Shown: positions 31,626 to 44,200 of the stretch, one piece after another | Layout of the letters: each line of letters begins with the position of its first letter | Numbering within the stretch: the stretch's first letter is position 1 | Source: Odontocerum albicorne | Lineage: Eukaryota; Arthropoda; Insecta; Trichoptera; Odontoceridae | Assembly (NCBI GenBank): GCA_949825065.1 | Contig: OX463849.1 | Location: forward strand, 29,066,043-29,130,042 | Direction of reading: 5' to 3' | Length of the DNA: 64,000 nucleotides | The notes under the pieces: model-generated | Told to the model about the DNA's origin: nothing | Seen by the model: the letters and a program-made list of their open reading frames with translations, nothing else | Databases searched by the model: none | Position numbers and translations under genes: made by a program

Positions 31626-31804
31626 AATTGAGGTAAAAGTTACTCTGATATACAAAAGGTCATTTGACTGTTCATGGTTTCCAAAAAAAAAATTGTAAAT
31701 ACAAAACTAATTGTTGGAATTTATGAAATAAAAATGTATTTTTGCATTTGTAAATAAATTATATACTTTAGTATTTGCACAATTTAATGGTCTTCCCATT
31801 TCCT

Positions 31805-32000
31805 TTCAGGCAAAGGCATTTGCCTAGAGGCGTCAAATCAGTCTAGGGGCGTTGAGCCTTGAATTTTTATGTGGATTTGTTTGTAGGAATTTGTCCAAAC
31901 AGTTTTTAAACTGATTCAGTGTCACAGCACTTACTAAACTATTGGGCAGTTTGTTCCAAGATTCCATAACTTGTGGAATTTAGTTGTGAACAATTATAAT
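31805..32000 (-). mobile_element. LINE ORF2 C-terminal fragment
   Basis: The minus translation reads QVMESWNKLPNSLVSAVTL then NQFKNCLDKFLQTN, the characteristic ending of jockey/CR1-like reverse transcriptases, then a stop. 31085-31530 and 32000-32810 show no gene. Confidence 0.7.
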
Positions 32001-32814
32001 TACTGCTTAAGATCTTATAACACTTAATCAAGACTCCACAATTTCATCTTTGTTACAGTGTAGTCAACTTCGTACAACGTAAGTAAAGTCAGGAAAAAAA
32101 GAGTTGAAAACAAATTAGGGTGCTGCGATCGCCTGATTGGCAACACCGTAGTTATGTATAGCTGAATGCAATAATGGACTAACCCACAAAAAAAAAATTG
32201 TTGGAAAAAATAAACACTAGTCGTTTTGATGAACTTACCTATAATATAAAATTTAATATAAAAAGACTATAAATGGTATTTCACTATATTCTGTTGAATT
32301 TCTGAGTTAACAAAATAATGTTGCTTAAGCTAACTAAGGAAAATTTTAAATAAATTTTGAAAGTTGTTTTAAGTTTCCTGAAAAAGCATTGCTTTTAAAA
32401 AAAAACAGATCGAGATATCAAATTCAATACGACAATTCTTACTTTTTACTTGACGCAATATAATTTCGTTTGTAAATCAAAATTCTTGATATTATATGAT
32501 TTACAAAAAACTCAATCTTCACAGGGAACTACCAAAGTTAGGGCAAAAATAGATTTTACTAGAAATGAAAAATCGAGATAAAGTTCATGAAATCTTTATT
32601 AAATCAAATTCACAAATCAAAACCAAAATAATTATGCTGAATCCAAAAATGGAACCACAGTGTGACCATGTTCTCCTAAAATTCTGTCTATTTCATATAT
32701 GGGCTCTGGCTTATGTTTTTTTACCAACATTAATAGGGAGGGCTTCCGCAAAGATGGATCAAAGGAAATGTTGTTTTCTAGCAACCATAATTTAATTTAG
32801 TTTATTTTTGACGC

Positions 32815-33330
32815 TGAAGATGGTTGTACCGGACAAGTACAAAGACTGTATAATAGGTTGTTGGTTGCTGCACAATGCTCGTAAAATTCCGGTCGCGATT
32901 GAAATCGTCAATCACCAAAATATTAATTGGTGGCGAAATATTCTTTCGCCGCTACGCCACTGTCTGGGGCGGGGCTTGTAAACTGCTCGGGGCGGGGCCT
33001 GTCGTGGCTATCCAAGATGGCTGCTCGGAGCTGTTCCAGTGGTGTAACGATGACGATGGTTCCGGAGAAGCGAAGATGGTCGTAGAGAGATTCCTCTGTA
33101 GAAGATCGGAGAAGGGTAGACGAAGTGAAACACAGTTGTAGATCAGTCGAGAAGTATATTTTAGCCAACTTTGGGCCTCTATATTAATGCCAAATCGGTC
33201 ATAGTAAGCGCCCGGTACCCGTAAAGTACAACCACTTTCGGGGCTCGGGGCGCCGCTTACACCGACTGACTTTTGCCTTAGTCTCGATGGCTCGGCGACA
33301 GCACATTTTCCTGTGCGGTCGCGAGCGTAA
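32815..33330. repeat. GC-rich repeat related to 42140-42330
   Basis: Shared blocks with the TIR element at 42050-42461 include GTACAAAGACT, CTGCTGCACAATGCTCG-like and GAGAGATTCCTCT. The block is far more GC-rich than its surroundings (GGGGCGGGGCTTG at 32970) and ends with an inverted TAAGCGCCCGG / GGCGCCGCTTA pair at 33206-33262. It is probably part of a larger transposon, possibly a terminal region. Confidence 0.4.
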
Positions 33331-33533
33331 TCGGATTCAAACAGACATAAAATATTACATACAAATTATAATGACACGATACATTTTCCATAGATTTAGC
33401 AGATTTACATATTATCATATCATAAGTATAACATAAGCACATATTATCCTATTAAAGTAATGTCTTTTCACATACATATACAAATATTAGGGTGAATTTC
33501 CCTCCAGATCTACACACAACATTGTCTGTCTCA

Positions 33534-34250
33534 TCATACCACATACACACACACAAGGGTGACGGCACTCGTCCGATACAATGGTGCTTTGTTTTCAATT
33601 TTATTGTGGTTAGGCGCATTATCCATTACAATTATGGATGCTTCCGATAAATTGGGAATAAGTTTTTCTATCACCCATTTTTTTAAATTGTGTGCATTAA
33701 TTTCAGAGTGATAGTCTTCCTTCTTATTATTTCCACTGAATATAAAGAGCGCATTCGGTACGAATCCTTTTTCACTTCCTGCATGTACAATGATCCATCT
33801 TTTACCCTTGGCAATATCATGCTGCACTCCATTTACATCCACCGTTTCAGTTTGGCATCCACCGTTTCGTTTGGCAATCCATTATAACTTTTAAATAAGC
33901 CTCCCTTTTTGCTGCGATATTTGTCTTTTCCATGAGGAAACTACGGTTTGACGTGCATTTTTTGTATAATGGAAAATAATATTTTTCTCAAATACTCTCG
34001 GCTACCATCAAATTCGATGCCTTCTTTTAGAACAGCCAGCAAACTTCTAAGTGTTGGCACTTCTTTGCATACCATATAAAAGAAATGTACCTGTTGGTGA
34101 ATGGCACAGATATAAAAATCGTCCAATTCTTTTTTAGGGCGACCCTTCCTTTTTTTGCCTGGAGTTCTGAATTTTTCCCCATTTTCTTCGTATTCTTTAA
34201 TACATCGGCTAACCGTGCTTTTTGATTTACTTGTAAATAAAAAAAACATT
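33534..34250 (-). pseudogene. DDE_3-type transposase remnant
   Basis: The minus frame from 34249 reads VSRCIKEYEENGEKF, then KRKGRPKKELDDF and VPTLRSLLAVLKEGI (HTH and linker of Tc1-like, aphid-type DDE transposases). After a stop and shift, 33842-33534 reads KRWIIVHAGSEKGF, EKLIPNL and IVMDNAPNHN (second catalytic Asp). The segment with the first Asp is missing. A pyrimidine-rich stretch ending ACAAG directly upstream (near 34236) could be a splice acceptor. Confidence 0.72.
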
Positions 34251-34261
34251 AATGCTACAAT

Positions 34262-35887
34262 AATATAAATAACAATTTATTAAATAACATTTACAAGACG
34301 ATCCATTAAATAACACAACATATTCGTGTTATATTATGGTAACATAACCTTTATGTTCGTAATATAACTTTTATGATGAAAATATAAATCTCATAAAACT
34401 TTAAAAATGTGGGTTATACCATTTGTCCAAGCAGCTGTCAAACTATGTACACACGTGTACATAACCTCAGAAATGATAACTTTTTAACAAAAATCAACTC
34501 GAAATATATGTGAATGATTTCTAAACTTTTTATAATTATTCAAAAAATATTTTTTATAATTATTCAAAAAACATACCAGTTATACTAGCAGTTCGCGCAT
34601 AAACGTAATAAACAAATGTGACATGACAGCCAATTTTGGTGTTGCCAAGCTATAATTTTTTTAGTTTCAATTTTATAAATTTTTTCTTTTTTGCCAGACT
34701 ATACTTGCGAACTGTGTAGTTAAAAAATAGTTCAAGAGTTTTTTCAATTATAACAAAAATATACGAGTATTTTTGCTTAAAATTCAATGTCATGAAAATA
34801 TGTTCTGATATTAAAATTCTTATAATTCAATTACAAAATTAATATGTCGTGGTATGACCTCAACAAATAGGAATTTAATATTTTTAAATTAGTGAAGGTA
34901 TGCCTATACTTCGCCATTCAATGTGATCTGTTCCACTTCACTCAAAGGGGTACCATTTTTTTGTTGAATAACATACTTATCAACCAATATAAAAAAAATA
35001 CTATCTTGATTACCTATGTTTATAGTCAAGGCTTTACGAGAGTGATCAAATTATTTATTTTAGGGAAAATGGAATTATTGATGGCCACATTATAAATATG
35101 GTAATGTATTTTCCAACCAATAACGAGACGTCAAAAGGTTGCGTCCCCACACTAATTATGTGCGTGCCCTTATAAGTGCGCTCTGGAAGCAGTGTGTTTC
35201 TTTCTCTCATAAGAGACTGATAAAAAAGTAACTCATAAGCGCACTTATACGTTCATTCTAATCAGCAACTTGGAGCTAACCCAAAGATATTTTTTAAACT
35301 AGGGATGTACTATCAGTTGTTTTCGTAGTTTTAAAAAACGACACATGATAAGAACTGTGAATAAATTGGCCAAATAATTATCAAACGAAAATATCGCACT
35401 TTTTATTAAAAACAGAGAATTTTCATTAAATGGCATACATGTTTTTGACCCTTTAAGTACAATAATAAAAAAATGTATTTGTAATCAAATATTATTTAAA
35501 ACGTCCTTTATTTTATTTTAAATTACAGCTAATAAATTTAGATGACATGAGGTATGAAAGTTTATTTATATTACAAACTCGATTTTCTTAAACTGTTACA
35601 GCAACTTGTGACAATTGTGTATCATAGGTAAGATATAATCAGTTTTGAAATAGATAAATAATCATTTTTAAAATATATTAATAATATTGTATATTTCATA
35701 TGCGTAAACCAGTTACCATAAATACTTCATAAATTTTACTATAGAACAATAAAGCATAAAATTCGTTTATAAATTTCGTTGGAACTGGAAAAATATAACT
35801 GTCCGAATTTTTATAAATTTTTTTTATTGTGTTTTAGGGTACTGTATAAAGGTTTTGCTGCTTTATTTACTTTTAGATTTTGCTGCT
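34262..35887. other. Gene-free AT-rich stretch
   Basis: No supported gene, repeat family or RNA was recognised here. Confidence 0.4.
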
Positions 35888-35985
35888 TTATATAACTTGC
35901 TTCATTTACTTTTGTTTGGTTGGTTGGAAAAGACTGCCGCCCACCAGATTGTATTTACATCAAAGTGTTAAATAAATAAATAGGT
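35888..35985 (+). mobile_element. LINE 3' untranslated fragment
   Basis: CTTGCTTCATTTACTTTTG and GGTTGGTTGGAAAAGACTGC match, in plus orientation, the 3' end seen at 19535-19640 and 37321-37420, ending in an AAATAAATAAATA tail. Confidence 0.65.
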
Positions 35986-37320
35986 TTTGCTTTTTGATTT
36001 TAAACATACATTTATAACATCATTTATATTTATTATACAACGACCTACAATTCTAGACCAATTCTGAGCTTTCTAGTTCTTTAATAAACTAGTCATTTCA
36101 TGAGTTTTTCACGTGTCCAAAATTTGTTTCCTAGGGTGATCTGTGTGTGAACCGATCTTTCAAACGTTTAAACTGTAACGATCTTTTTGCGGTGATGTTT
36201 TATTTACATTACGAGTGAAGTGTCATTTGAAATTCAGTTAAAATTTTAAGAGCAAAAAAATAGAATTTCATTGTTTTCATCAAAATGATATCCATCTATC
36301 ATTTTTAGTCATGATTGTAACATTTGAATGGTTGAAGTAAAATAGGCACTAAGTACCAAAAAAAAACAAAACAAAATATGCAGTTTCATTCTATAGAATG
36401 ACATTCATTTGTTCTGGAATAATTTGAATCCGACCAAATAATAATTTGAATCCAACCAAATAAAAATAATTTAGTGCCGTTAACACGATAAAAAAGAACT
36501 GGTGTTATCAATGATCACACAGCGTAGTGTAAGCAAGTTGTAGCCAGTGAATATTGTGTGACTAGACCACTTGATTGTTTGAGAGTAGTAGAGAGCCCAT
36601 GAATTGCTTTCTCTTTCTCTTACAGGTATTTTTCAATAGAAACAAAGATATTTTTGAGCGTACTACTGAGCACTTAATATTTTGCTCTTAGAAAGAATGT
36701 CTAAGAGAAGAATCCTTCAACACTGAATAAAAATACCAGTACGCTTATAATATGTAATTTTTCACACAAATTAAACTTCCCGCAAATTGTAAACTATTGT
36801 ATAATATTATCCTGATGCTTATGTATTGTAAGGTTAGTCAGACATCTTGGAAATTTTGTAGCTCATATTTCAATCCTTTCAAGAAGTTCAATATCCTTTA
36901 TAAAATAAGGGTTCTATATTTGGTTACCAAATTCTAATAAAGGTCAAAGATTTGTGAAGTAATTCAATCTGAGGCTTTCTTTATAATGTAGAGAAGTGTA
37001 TTGGCTTTTTTAATAATATAGTGATGTGTTTGCTCTATTTCAGGTCATTAGACATTATAATTCTTAAATCCTTCTAAATACTCGTCAAGGTTTAACGTTG
37101 CAATTATTATCAAATGATATGCTAGTATGATGTCTTGATTTATTAGGGCATACAGTTCTACAGTGCTTAGTCAATATTGTTATCGGGATATAAAATAGTT
37201 TTTGATCTATGGGTTGTGACCCAAAATCGTTGTCAGTTGGCATTTTGAATGGGTCGTGAAATATTTTCGACAATAATATTTTTTGGCATAATAACAAAAC
37301 ATGTTACAAGTCATTTAATT
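35986..37320. other. Gene-free AT-rich stretch
   Basis: Nothing could be supported beyond AT-rich sequence. Confidence 0.4.
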
Positions 37321-37697
37321 TTGCAGTTATTTATTTAACACTTATTGCAATACAATATGGCGGGCTTATTGCCAGGCGGCAATCTCTTTCAACCAACCAG
37401 ACAAAAGTAAATGAAGCAAGTTACGTGGTCGCATAAATCATTCAAATGACTATCCATCTCCACGAAATCCATAAACATATACGTGAGCACATGCCCTCGA
37501 ACTCCACAAAGGCGGACAATCACCCGAACATTCTTTTTCATATAAAGTGAGATATCATCAATCAAGAAAGGAAAGGATGGTGGAGAGGAAAGGAAAAGAA
37601 AAATCAGGAATGAAACACATTATTTTACTGACTAGAAATTAAGAGGTTTTTCAGTCGCTTCTTAAAGCATACCAAGGGCGGAGCGAGTCTTATATTG
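37321..37697 (-). mobile_element. LINE 3' end, second copy
   Basis: It matches 19535-19900 almost base for base (ACTTGCTTCATTTACTTTTG, a shared polypurine patch GGATGGTGGAGAGGAAAGG) and stops at 37697, inside the C-terminal coding part. Confidence 0.78.
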
Positions 37698-37914
37698 AGT
37701 TAATGACTTGCATGAAGATTTTGTCTATATTAACCTTTCCCTTCCTGTGCTAAAATAATTCTTGTGTTCCGGTGCTGTGTATTCAATACACATGTAAAAA
37801 TGAGCGATTTTAAATTGGAAAAACAACAATATTCATTACCAATCGCTTAAATTAATAAAATTTGTAGTCAAAAGTGATAATAATTGAAATTTAATTGTTG
37901 AAAACATGAAAAAA

Positions 37915-38070
37915 ACATCGGCCGACGTTCACAAAACGGGCGAGACGACCACCTCGAACGAAAGCCGGCTGGCTACTAAACGAGAGGAGCGACCGAACTG
38001 AGATTCTATTTTTTGCGTTCCCATATACCGATGTAGAGTGAGAGTGAGACGTGAATAGTTTCGCTTCCTC
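37915..38070 (-). promoter_or_regulatory. GC-rich patch with initiator-like motif
   Basis: In minus orientation a TCAGTTCGGTCGC motif (an arthropod initiator-like TCAGT with a GC-rich downstream sequence) lies near 37995, in otherwise AT-rich DNA. No downstream coding exon was found, so a promoter of a host gene or of a retroelement is only a possibility. Confidence 0.2.
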
Positions 38071-38439
38071 ACCCATACGGATTTTTATAATGAATATACC
38101 TAAATCACACACTGGCACATGTTTGATTGTATTGGTGAATTTATTCCCTATTTTTACAAAATATCTCTAATGTGGTCGATAATTGCTAATTAGTAAATAT
38201 ATTACGGAGGAATACCTATAATCTGAACCCAGTATTTATTATATTTATAGAGATATTAAAGTTTTTAGAAGCAATGTGTACTAGTTACACGTCACAGGAC
38301 AGGAAGAGTTAATAACCTACAAGAACAACTCATCAAAATACACAGTTTTAATAAAAGCATCAATTGTTTGGATGCATTCTGGTTAAAAAGGGAAAAGTCT
38401 ACATTAGTCAACGAAGCACTGAAAGTACTACTACCCTTT

Positions 38440-38735
38440 ACAACATATATATGTATATGAGAATTAACACTTTTCTGCAGCTTGAAGATGACCTAAGTTG
38501 CCGCCTATCTGTGTAATCAACAATTGAAAAAAAAACATCAACTTATTTTTTTATTTCATATGCCCTCAGTAAGATACAAGCAAAACTCTAGTTTACTTGA
38601 AACACGACAAATGTAAGTCAACAAACCCCGATCCAAATAAATTGTGTGTTCACTTTAAATTACCTGTTGTTTATTCATAAATTATGTATTTATAAAGTTT
38701 CTTGTATAAATAAATAAATCTAATATAACACTAAT
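38440..38735 (+). repeat. Dispersed repeat (second half of the CD repeat)
   Basis: It shares TTTACTTGAAACACGACAAATG-like sequence and an AT-rich tail with 49290-49570 and, reversed, 54895-55000. In those two places it is preceded by the block also seen at 9795, so this copy is 5' truncated. Confidence 0.55.
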
Positions 38736-38739
38736 ATTT

Positions 38740-39630
38740 GATGACCTTCAAAACTTATTCAAAGCCAAGTTTCACATTCTCTTCTTCCTCTTCTTTTAGG
38801 CCTGTTATGGTCCTGCATCATCGTTCTTGTGACGTCGACTGCCAGCTGTCTTTCCATCTTTTGGGAGGTCGTCCTGGAGGTATGCTTGCTTGGGGGATAC
38901 TGTCCCTGGTCATTCTTACGGCTCTTGGTTCCGCCATTCTGGATACATGTTCATTCCAGAACCTTCTTCTCTGTCATCCCCATCTGACAATATCTTCAAC
39001 TTCTCACGTCCTTCGGATTTATGTGTTTCGTACTCTATCACGAAGGGTTTTGCCAGCGATACTCCTGAATACCTTCATTTTGCTGGTTCGAAGGAGATTT
39101 TTGGTTCTGACAGTGTCGGCTCTGGACTCTATGTTGTGTGTCATTATGGGGCGGACATAGGTCTTGTATATCCTCACCTTGCTTTGGATGTTCATACACT
39201 TGTTTTTCCAGATACTGTTCTTTAAACAACGGGAAATAGCTGCGGCCTTGTGATTGTTCAAGTACTTCGCCATAGAGGTCATTATTGCACATTATGCTAG
39301 CACCCAAGTATTTAAATTTTGTAACTTGTTCAATTGGTGTGTTGTCGATCGCCACATTGCATCCAACTTGCTCTCTGACTAGTCATGCATTTAGCTTTGC
39401 TGATGGAGATAGACATGTTGTATTTTTTGGAAGCAGTGTGGAATCGATGTAGCATTTGTTGCAGGTCTTCCTCTGATTCGGCTATGATGGTGGCATCGTC
39501 AGCATATCATATGATGTTTAGCATATTGTCGCCCATCTTGTATCCCAGGTTAAGTTCGGCAACTTCTTCTATAATTTTATCCATAACCAAGTTAAAGTTT
39601 TACATTAATAATAAATATTTAATGTTACCA
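38740..39630 (-). mobile_element. LINE reverse transcriptase fragment
   Basis: Minus-strand frames read YKMGDNMLNIICYADDATII (catalytic YADD near 39505), SEEDLQQMLHRF, then KFKYLGASIMCNNDLYGEV and SKVRIYKTYVRPIMTHNIES and SMVRNT-like C-terminal motifs. Several frameshifts break it. This is the fingers-to-tail part of an RTE/jockey-like ORF2. Confidence 0.82.
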
Positions 39631-39825
39631 ATTAACTAATGAATTTTGTATTATTAAAATACAAAATTTGTTTGATTGTTATTATGTATTTGTTATTTTA
39701 ATCATCTTGACTTAAGTCGCGAAATCATAACTAACACCGTTATCTGTGTCAGGGCTCGTAAAGGTAAAGAAACACTGGGAATAAAGATAAAAAGGGAGAT
39801 CTGTTCTTTCGGAGTCTGTAAGATG

Positions 39826-39929
39826 GATATGCCACGATGTTTTCAATGAAGATGTTGGTATGTTAAGTAATAAAGATAGATATGCTACGATGTTTTCAAT
39901 AAAGATGTTGGTATGTTAAGTAATAAAAC
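39826..39929 (+). repeat. 53-bp tandem duplication
   Basis: Two successive units starting GATATGCCACGATGTTTTC and GATATGCTACGATGTTTTC, differing at a few bases. Confidence 0.85.
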
Positions 39930-40439
39930 AAATAGTTATTAACAAATGTATTTATCATGAGTGCAAAATATATACAAATTGGTTTTTGCTTATAAATTAG
40001 TGTACAATGTTTGAATAGAGGTGCAGCTTTGCTTATTTCACAGTTGGAACATTGTTATACTCGTATATTGTTGCAATCACACTTGTAATGGTTTTAATTT
40101 CTTAAAAGACTAGGAAAGTTGTAGAATGACATTTTTCACTAAGTGAGTTTCACAGAAAAGGGAAAGAACTTAACTTAAAGTGATGACACAGATTGAAAAT
40201 GCTTTTATAGGACCTGTTTCAACCTGTGAAAGCATTTTTAATCTGAAATAATTTTCTTATTACAATGTTAATAAATACACATATAATACAGGCCATCACA
40301 CCATGGCCCTTTTGGGATAGCCAGATATGATATTGATGTCTTTGAATCAATGCATATAGCTCTCATTTTGTTCACATACATGCTGTGCTGTTTCTTCCTC
40401 TTTTTCTTTATTTTTTTTATTATCATTGATAAATGAATC

Positions 40440-40500
40440 AGAATCATCCGGGGGAAAGACTAGTTAGCGCCTTACCAACTAGTTCACAGAGGTTGGTAGG
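40440..40500 (-). repeat. Degenerate SINE family B head
   Basis: The reverse complement reads CCTCTGTGAACTAGTTGGTA then AAGGCGCTAAC, like the tRNA-like head at 59184-59260. Confidence 0.45.
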
Positions 40501-40519
40501 CAATACAATTTAATCACAC

Positions 40520-40990
40520 TTAAGTTATGGTGGACTTGGAAAAAGATTAAAAGGAGCTGAATAGATTCTGTAGAAATGCGTGTACTAAGAAAAATACATG
40601 GGTAACAATTTATGATAGAATACGAAATGAAATGATTAACGATAGAAGTGAAATTAAAACTGATTTGTTGAGTAAGATGAAGAAGAGCACTCTGAAATGG
40701 TTTGGACAAGTAGAATAAAACAAAGAAAGACTAACAAAACAAATATATAGTACAAATGTAAGTGGAAGACGTGATAGAGGAAAACTAAAGAACTTATGAT
40801 TGGATCAATGATGTTTTGAAAGAAGAAAATGTAGAATATCACAGAAATTGTCAGAGTTGTATGAGAAAGATGTGGAAGAGGCGAAGGATGTGTCGAGACA
40901 GAGGCGAAGGATGTGTGTTAAGACAGAGGGGAAGGATGTGTGTCGAGACAGAGGCGAAGGATGTGTGCCTACCCGACAGTGGAACAGTGT
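40520..40990 (+). mobile_element. LINE ORF2 tail with internal minisatellite
   Basis: The plus frames carry MKKSTLKWFGQVE and a GRRDRGK segment like the fragment at 60-335. Its end (about 40875-40970) holds four imperfect 25-bp units of AGAGGCGAAGGATGTGTG type. Confidence 0.6.
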
Positions 40991-41151
40991 GATGGTATGT
41001 ATGTAAGTTATGTATTTCACATTTGTATTGAGTCACGGAAAACACTTTTAAATTTGAAGTTAATTTATATCTTCTTTCACACTTTTTAAGTCGAGTGGTC
41101 CATCAGGAAAGCAGAAGGGTCCATCGAGTGGTCCATCAGGAGACAGAGAGG

Positions 41152-41250
41152 TCACTGCAGCAACAGGGAGCGTGCCTCATCGCGCAGGGCTGCCAGTTGG
41201 GCCCTCAGTAGCCGGTTCTCCTGTTCCAGTAGCATGGCACGTAGAGCTAT
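41152..41250 (-). CDS. bZIP gene last exon (leucine zipper)
   Basis: The acceptor TTTCATTTGTCAG precedes. 32 residues from IALRAMLLEQENRLL to SLLLQ, then TGA at 41152. It begins exactly between basic region and zipper. Downstream, two near-copies of GTGGTCCATCAGGA lie in the 3' region. Confidence 0.88.
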   Translation of the reverse strand: MALRAMLLEQENRLLRAQLAALRDEARSLLLQ

Positions 41251-44200
41251 CTGACAAATGAAAAAAAATAACATGTTACCCTCTTTAATAATTTTTTATT
41301 TATACACGTACGGTGAAACCAATATATGTAGAGCGTTCCTCGAATAATCGTTTTCATGCATGTTTGGTTTGTTTCGTCCAGATCTGAATGAATTCCATAA
41401 AAAACAAAAATAGATCACATTGATCGTTACTCTATGCACCGTTTTACAGCAATATTTAAGTTTCGTAGTATAAAAATTTGATTGATAGTTTTCTCAAAAT
41501 ATTAAAATCATATTTCATACCAAAATATACGAGTAAATGCTTTGTTTAAAATTAAATAACGGCATTGATAAACAATGAGTGGAACATTCGAGACGCACGT
41601 GTTTCACTTGAATACTTGTTACTACAAGTCAGTGGTGCCGTTTCCACCACCCACTCTGAAGAGGACAGAGGGGAGGCACAAGGCTGAAGGAGATAGAAAT
41701 TGATGAAGATGGTCCACCCCCTGTTACTTCGTTTTTGGAAATATACCAGACTTTGAAATATTCACATATAATGTCACTTTAAATATTGCTCTATAATATG
41801 GTCGCCAGCAGGGATTACGTATTCACTCATGCTAGAAAGGGTCCAGAAAAGATTTCTACGTTGTTTCTACATGAAAGAGCATGAATATTGTCCCTGGCTT
41901 TACTCAAGTGTCTTCTTACTGGGGATGCTTAATTACAGATGTATCGGATGTATGCGTCAGCATATGATGTATTTGTTTTCCTGTTTGTTATTTGGTACTT
42001 TTTATAATACGATATTTTGATGTTACCGTACCGTTGTGACCGTAACTGAAGTGTTCCTTATGCGCGGCCATCTCGCGAGACAGAATCCATAAGTCACTGG
42101 TTCAGATCCGAAGGACCACTTTGTACAGCACCGGTACAAAGACTAGAAATAGGTGGATGGCTGCTGCTCAATGCTCGGAGATTTCGACTCACTTGATGCT
42201 TTCCGGTGAAAAGTAGCAGGGTGAAGAGATTCCTCTTTAGCAGGAAGTAGATGGTCGCAAGTAAAAGGCAGTAGACTGGAGTGAACTGAGAATGTATTTT
42301 TTACGGCTCCTTATGTGCGGCCAATCGTTCATCGTTTTCGCCTGTGCATGCCGCCATAACTTGTGAAATATCACAATTTTCGCAAGTTTTCGCATGCATG
42401 GGCCGGCCGACTTTTGATACTGTCGCGTGATGGCCGTGCATAAGGAACATTTCAGTTACGGCCATGACACAGCATGGACTTCAACAAACAAAAAAATACC
42501 AAATAACATCAAAATATCATATCATAAAAAGCACCAAATAACAAACAGGAAAACAAATACATCATATGTTTTGGCTGACGCATACGTCCGATACAACAGA
42601 TCATTAGAGAGTGGAAGATTTCTTCGATTTGGTGTCCATCTTTTTTGTTTGCTCAGGGGTAATCTAGTTAACCCATCCGTCCTCAACAGTCTTGGTTTGT
42701 ATATTCTGTATAATTATTTGAAACTATATACACCCATAGATTGTTCCATCAACGTATAACATAAGTCGAACAAACTTGCCTTTTGCTGGTAGGTAGAGCA
42801 ATCATACTTTTCAACTGTGTGTATACTCATATAGATGTGTTTCATGTATCGCTTAGCTCCTTCAGAAAAAAACTCTTAAATTTAGTGTAATACTTGCAAT
42901 AATTAAATTTTCTACATTATTTAACATGCCACATTTTTTCATAATGTTTCAGTGTAACATACTATATTATACATTTTTATTACTACTTTTATCAAATAAG
43001 TCCTAACATTTCGAATTGTTACATACATTTTTTTTATAGTCGAATTAGGAGGTTTTGAGCGCCATCCATCTACACTAATACGACATAATGTTGCATTTAG
43101 TGTAAATAATACACTCACAAGCAAGAATAGTTTTTTAAAACCATAGAATTAATTCAGGTCTGAAGAGATTAAACTCTCTGAAAGAAAGATTATATTCCTT
43201 TTGATGATTTTATATAACATGAGATCAATGAATAAAAACGACCCAAGGATTACCTGATCCTCTCGGAACTTCCTGGCGTCTCTGGACTTTTTGGCAGCCT
43301 GGTTGTTCCTCTTCCTGCGTTCATAGTACTTGTCATCCTTATGCTCCTCAGGGATGGGCCTCTTTTCTCCTCTGCCACGTCCCCCCCTTTCGCCACCACT
43401 GCTAAAACCACCTCTATCTGCTGCACTGTTGCAGCCTCCTAAACCTCTTCCACGCTGTTCACCCCCTCCTGGTACATGTATAGCACCACTGCCTGTGAAT
43501 GCTACACAATGAAAAGGCATTCATGATATAGTGAAAGTCTGAAAATTTGGATTGCTTTATGGATGTTCTACATTGTCACTTGATGTGAAATATTATAAAT
43601 GATTTAATAGAGGGAACCAAAGTATTTTTAATAATTTTACGACCAATTTGTGTAAAAACTTCGACCAAACCCCTGAGAAACCCCTGAACAATTCCAAGAA
43701 GACTTCACACCGGCCCAAAGCAAAAATAATACAGCAATAGTTAGAAAACAATGTTCTGGAGTTTATTAATGCTTTCGAGTGGCCTTCTGGCAGCCTAGAT
43801 CTCAATCCTTTGGACTTGAAATTGTAGTCTGTAGTAGAGGATAAGCTGTGTGCTAAAAGACATTCCAATATTGAGTTATTAAAACATGCATTGAAGAGAG
43901 TTATGGGCACTTTTCCCTTAGAAACTGCGTACCGCCAGTTATATTATGCCAAGAGATTTTTTATGAACTGTATGACAGCATGGGTTCCCTAGAATTATGG
44001 GTACTGGTCTGTGTGCTTATGTGTTAAGATGGTTCTGGGTTCATACCTGTTCTGCAGTCAGTAAAGAAGTGCGTGGCAGGTGCCCTGAGATGCATAGCGG
44101 CCAGGGGCAGAGGCAGGGAGAGAGGCAGCGGCATGGAGAGGGGCAGAGAGGATAAGGGCAGCGGAAGGGCACACCATGCCTCACCCTCCCCTAGGGCTCC

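Noticed and set aside
43330..43512. Proline-rich plus frame
   Set aside because: Antisense of the Gly/Arg-rich bZIP exon, which has splice sites and a bZIP motif.
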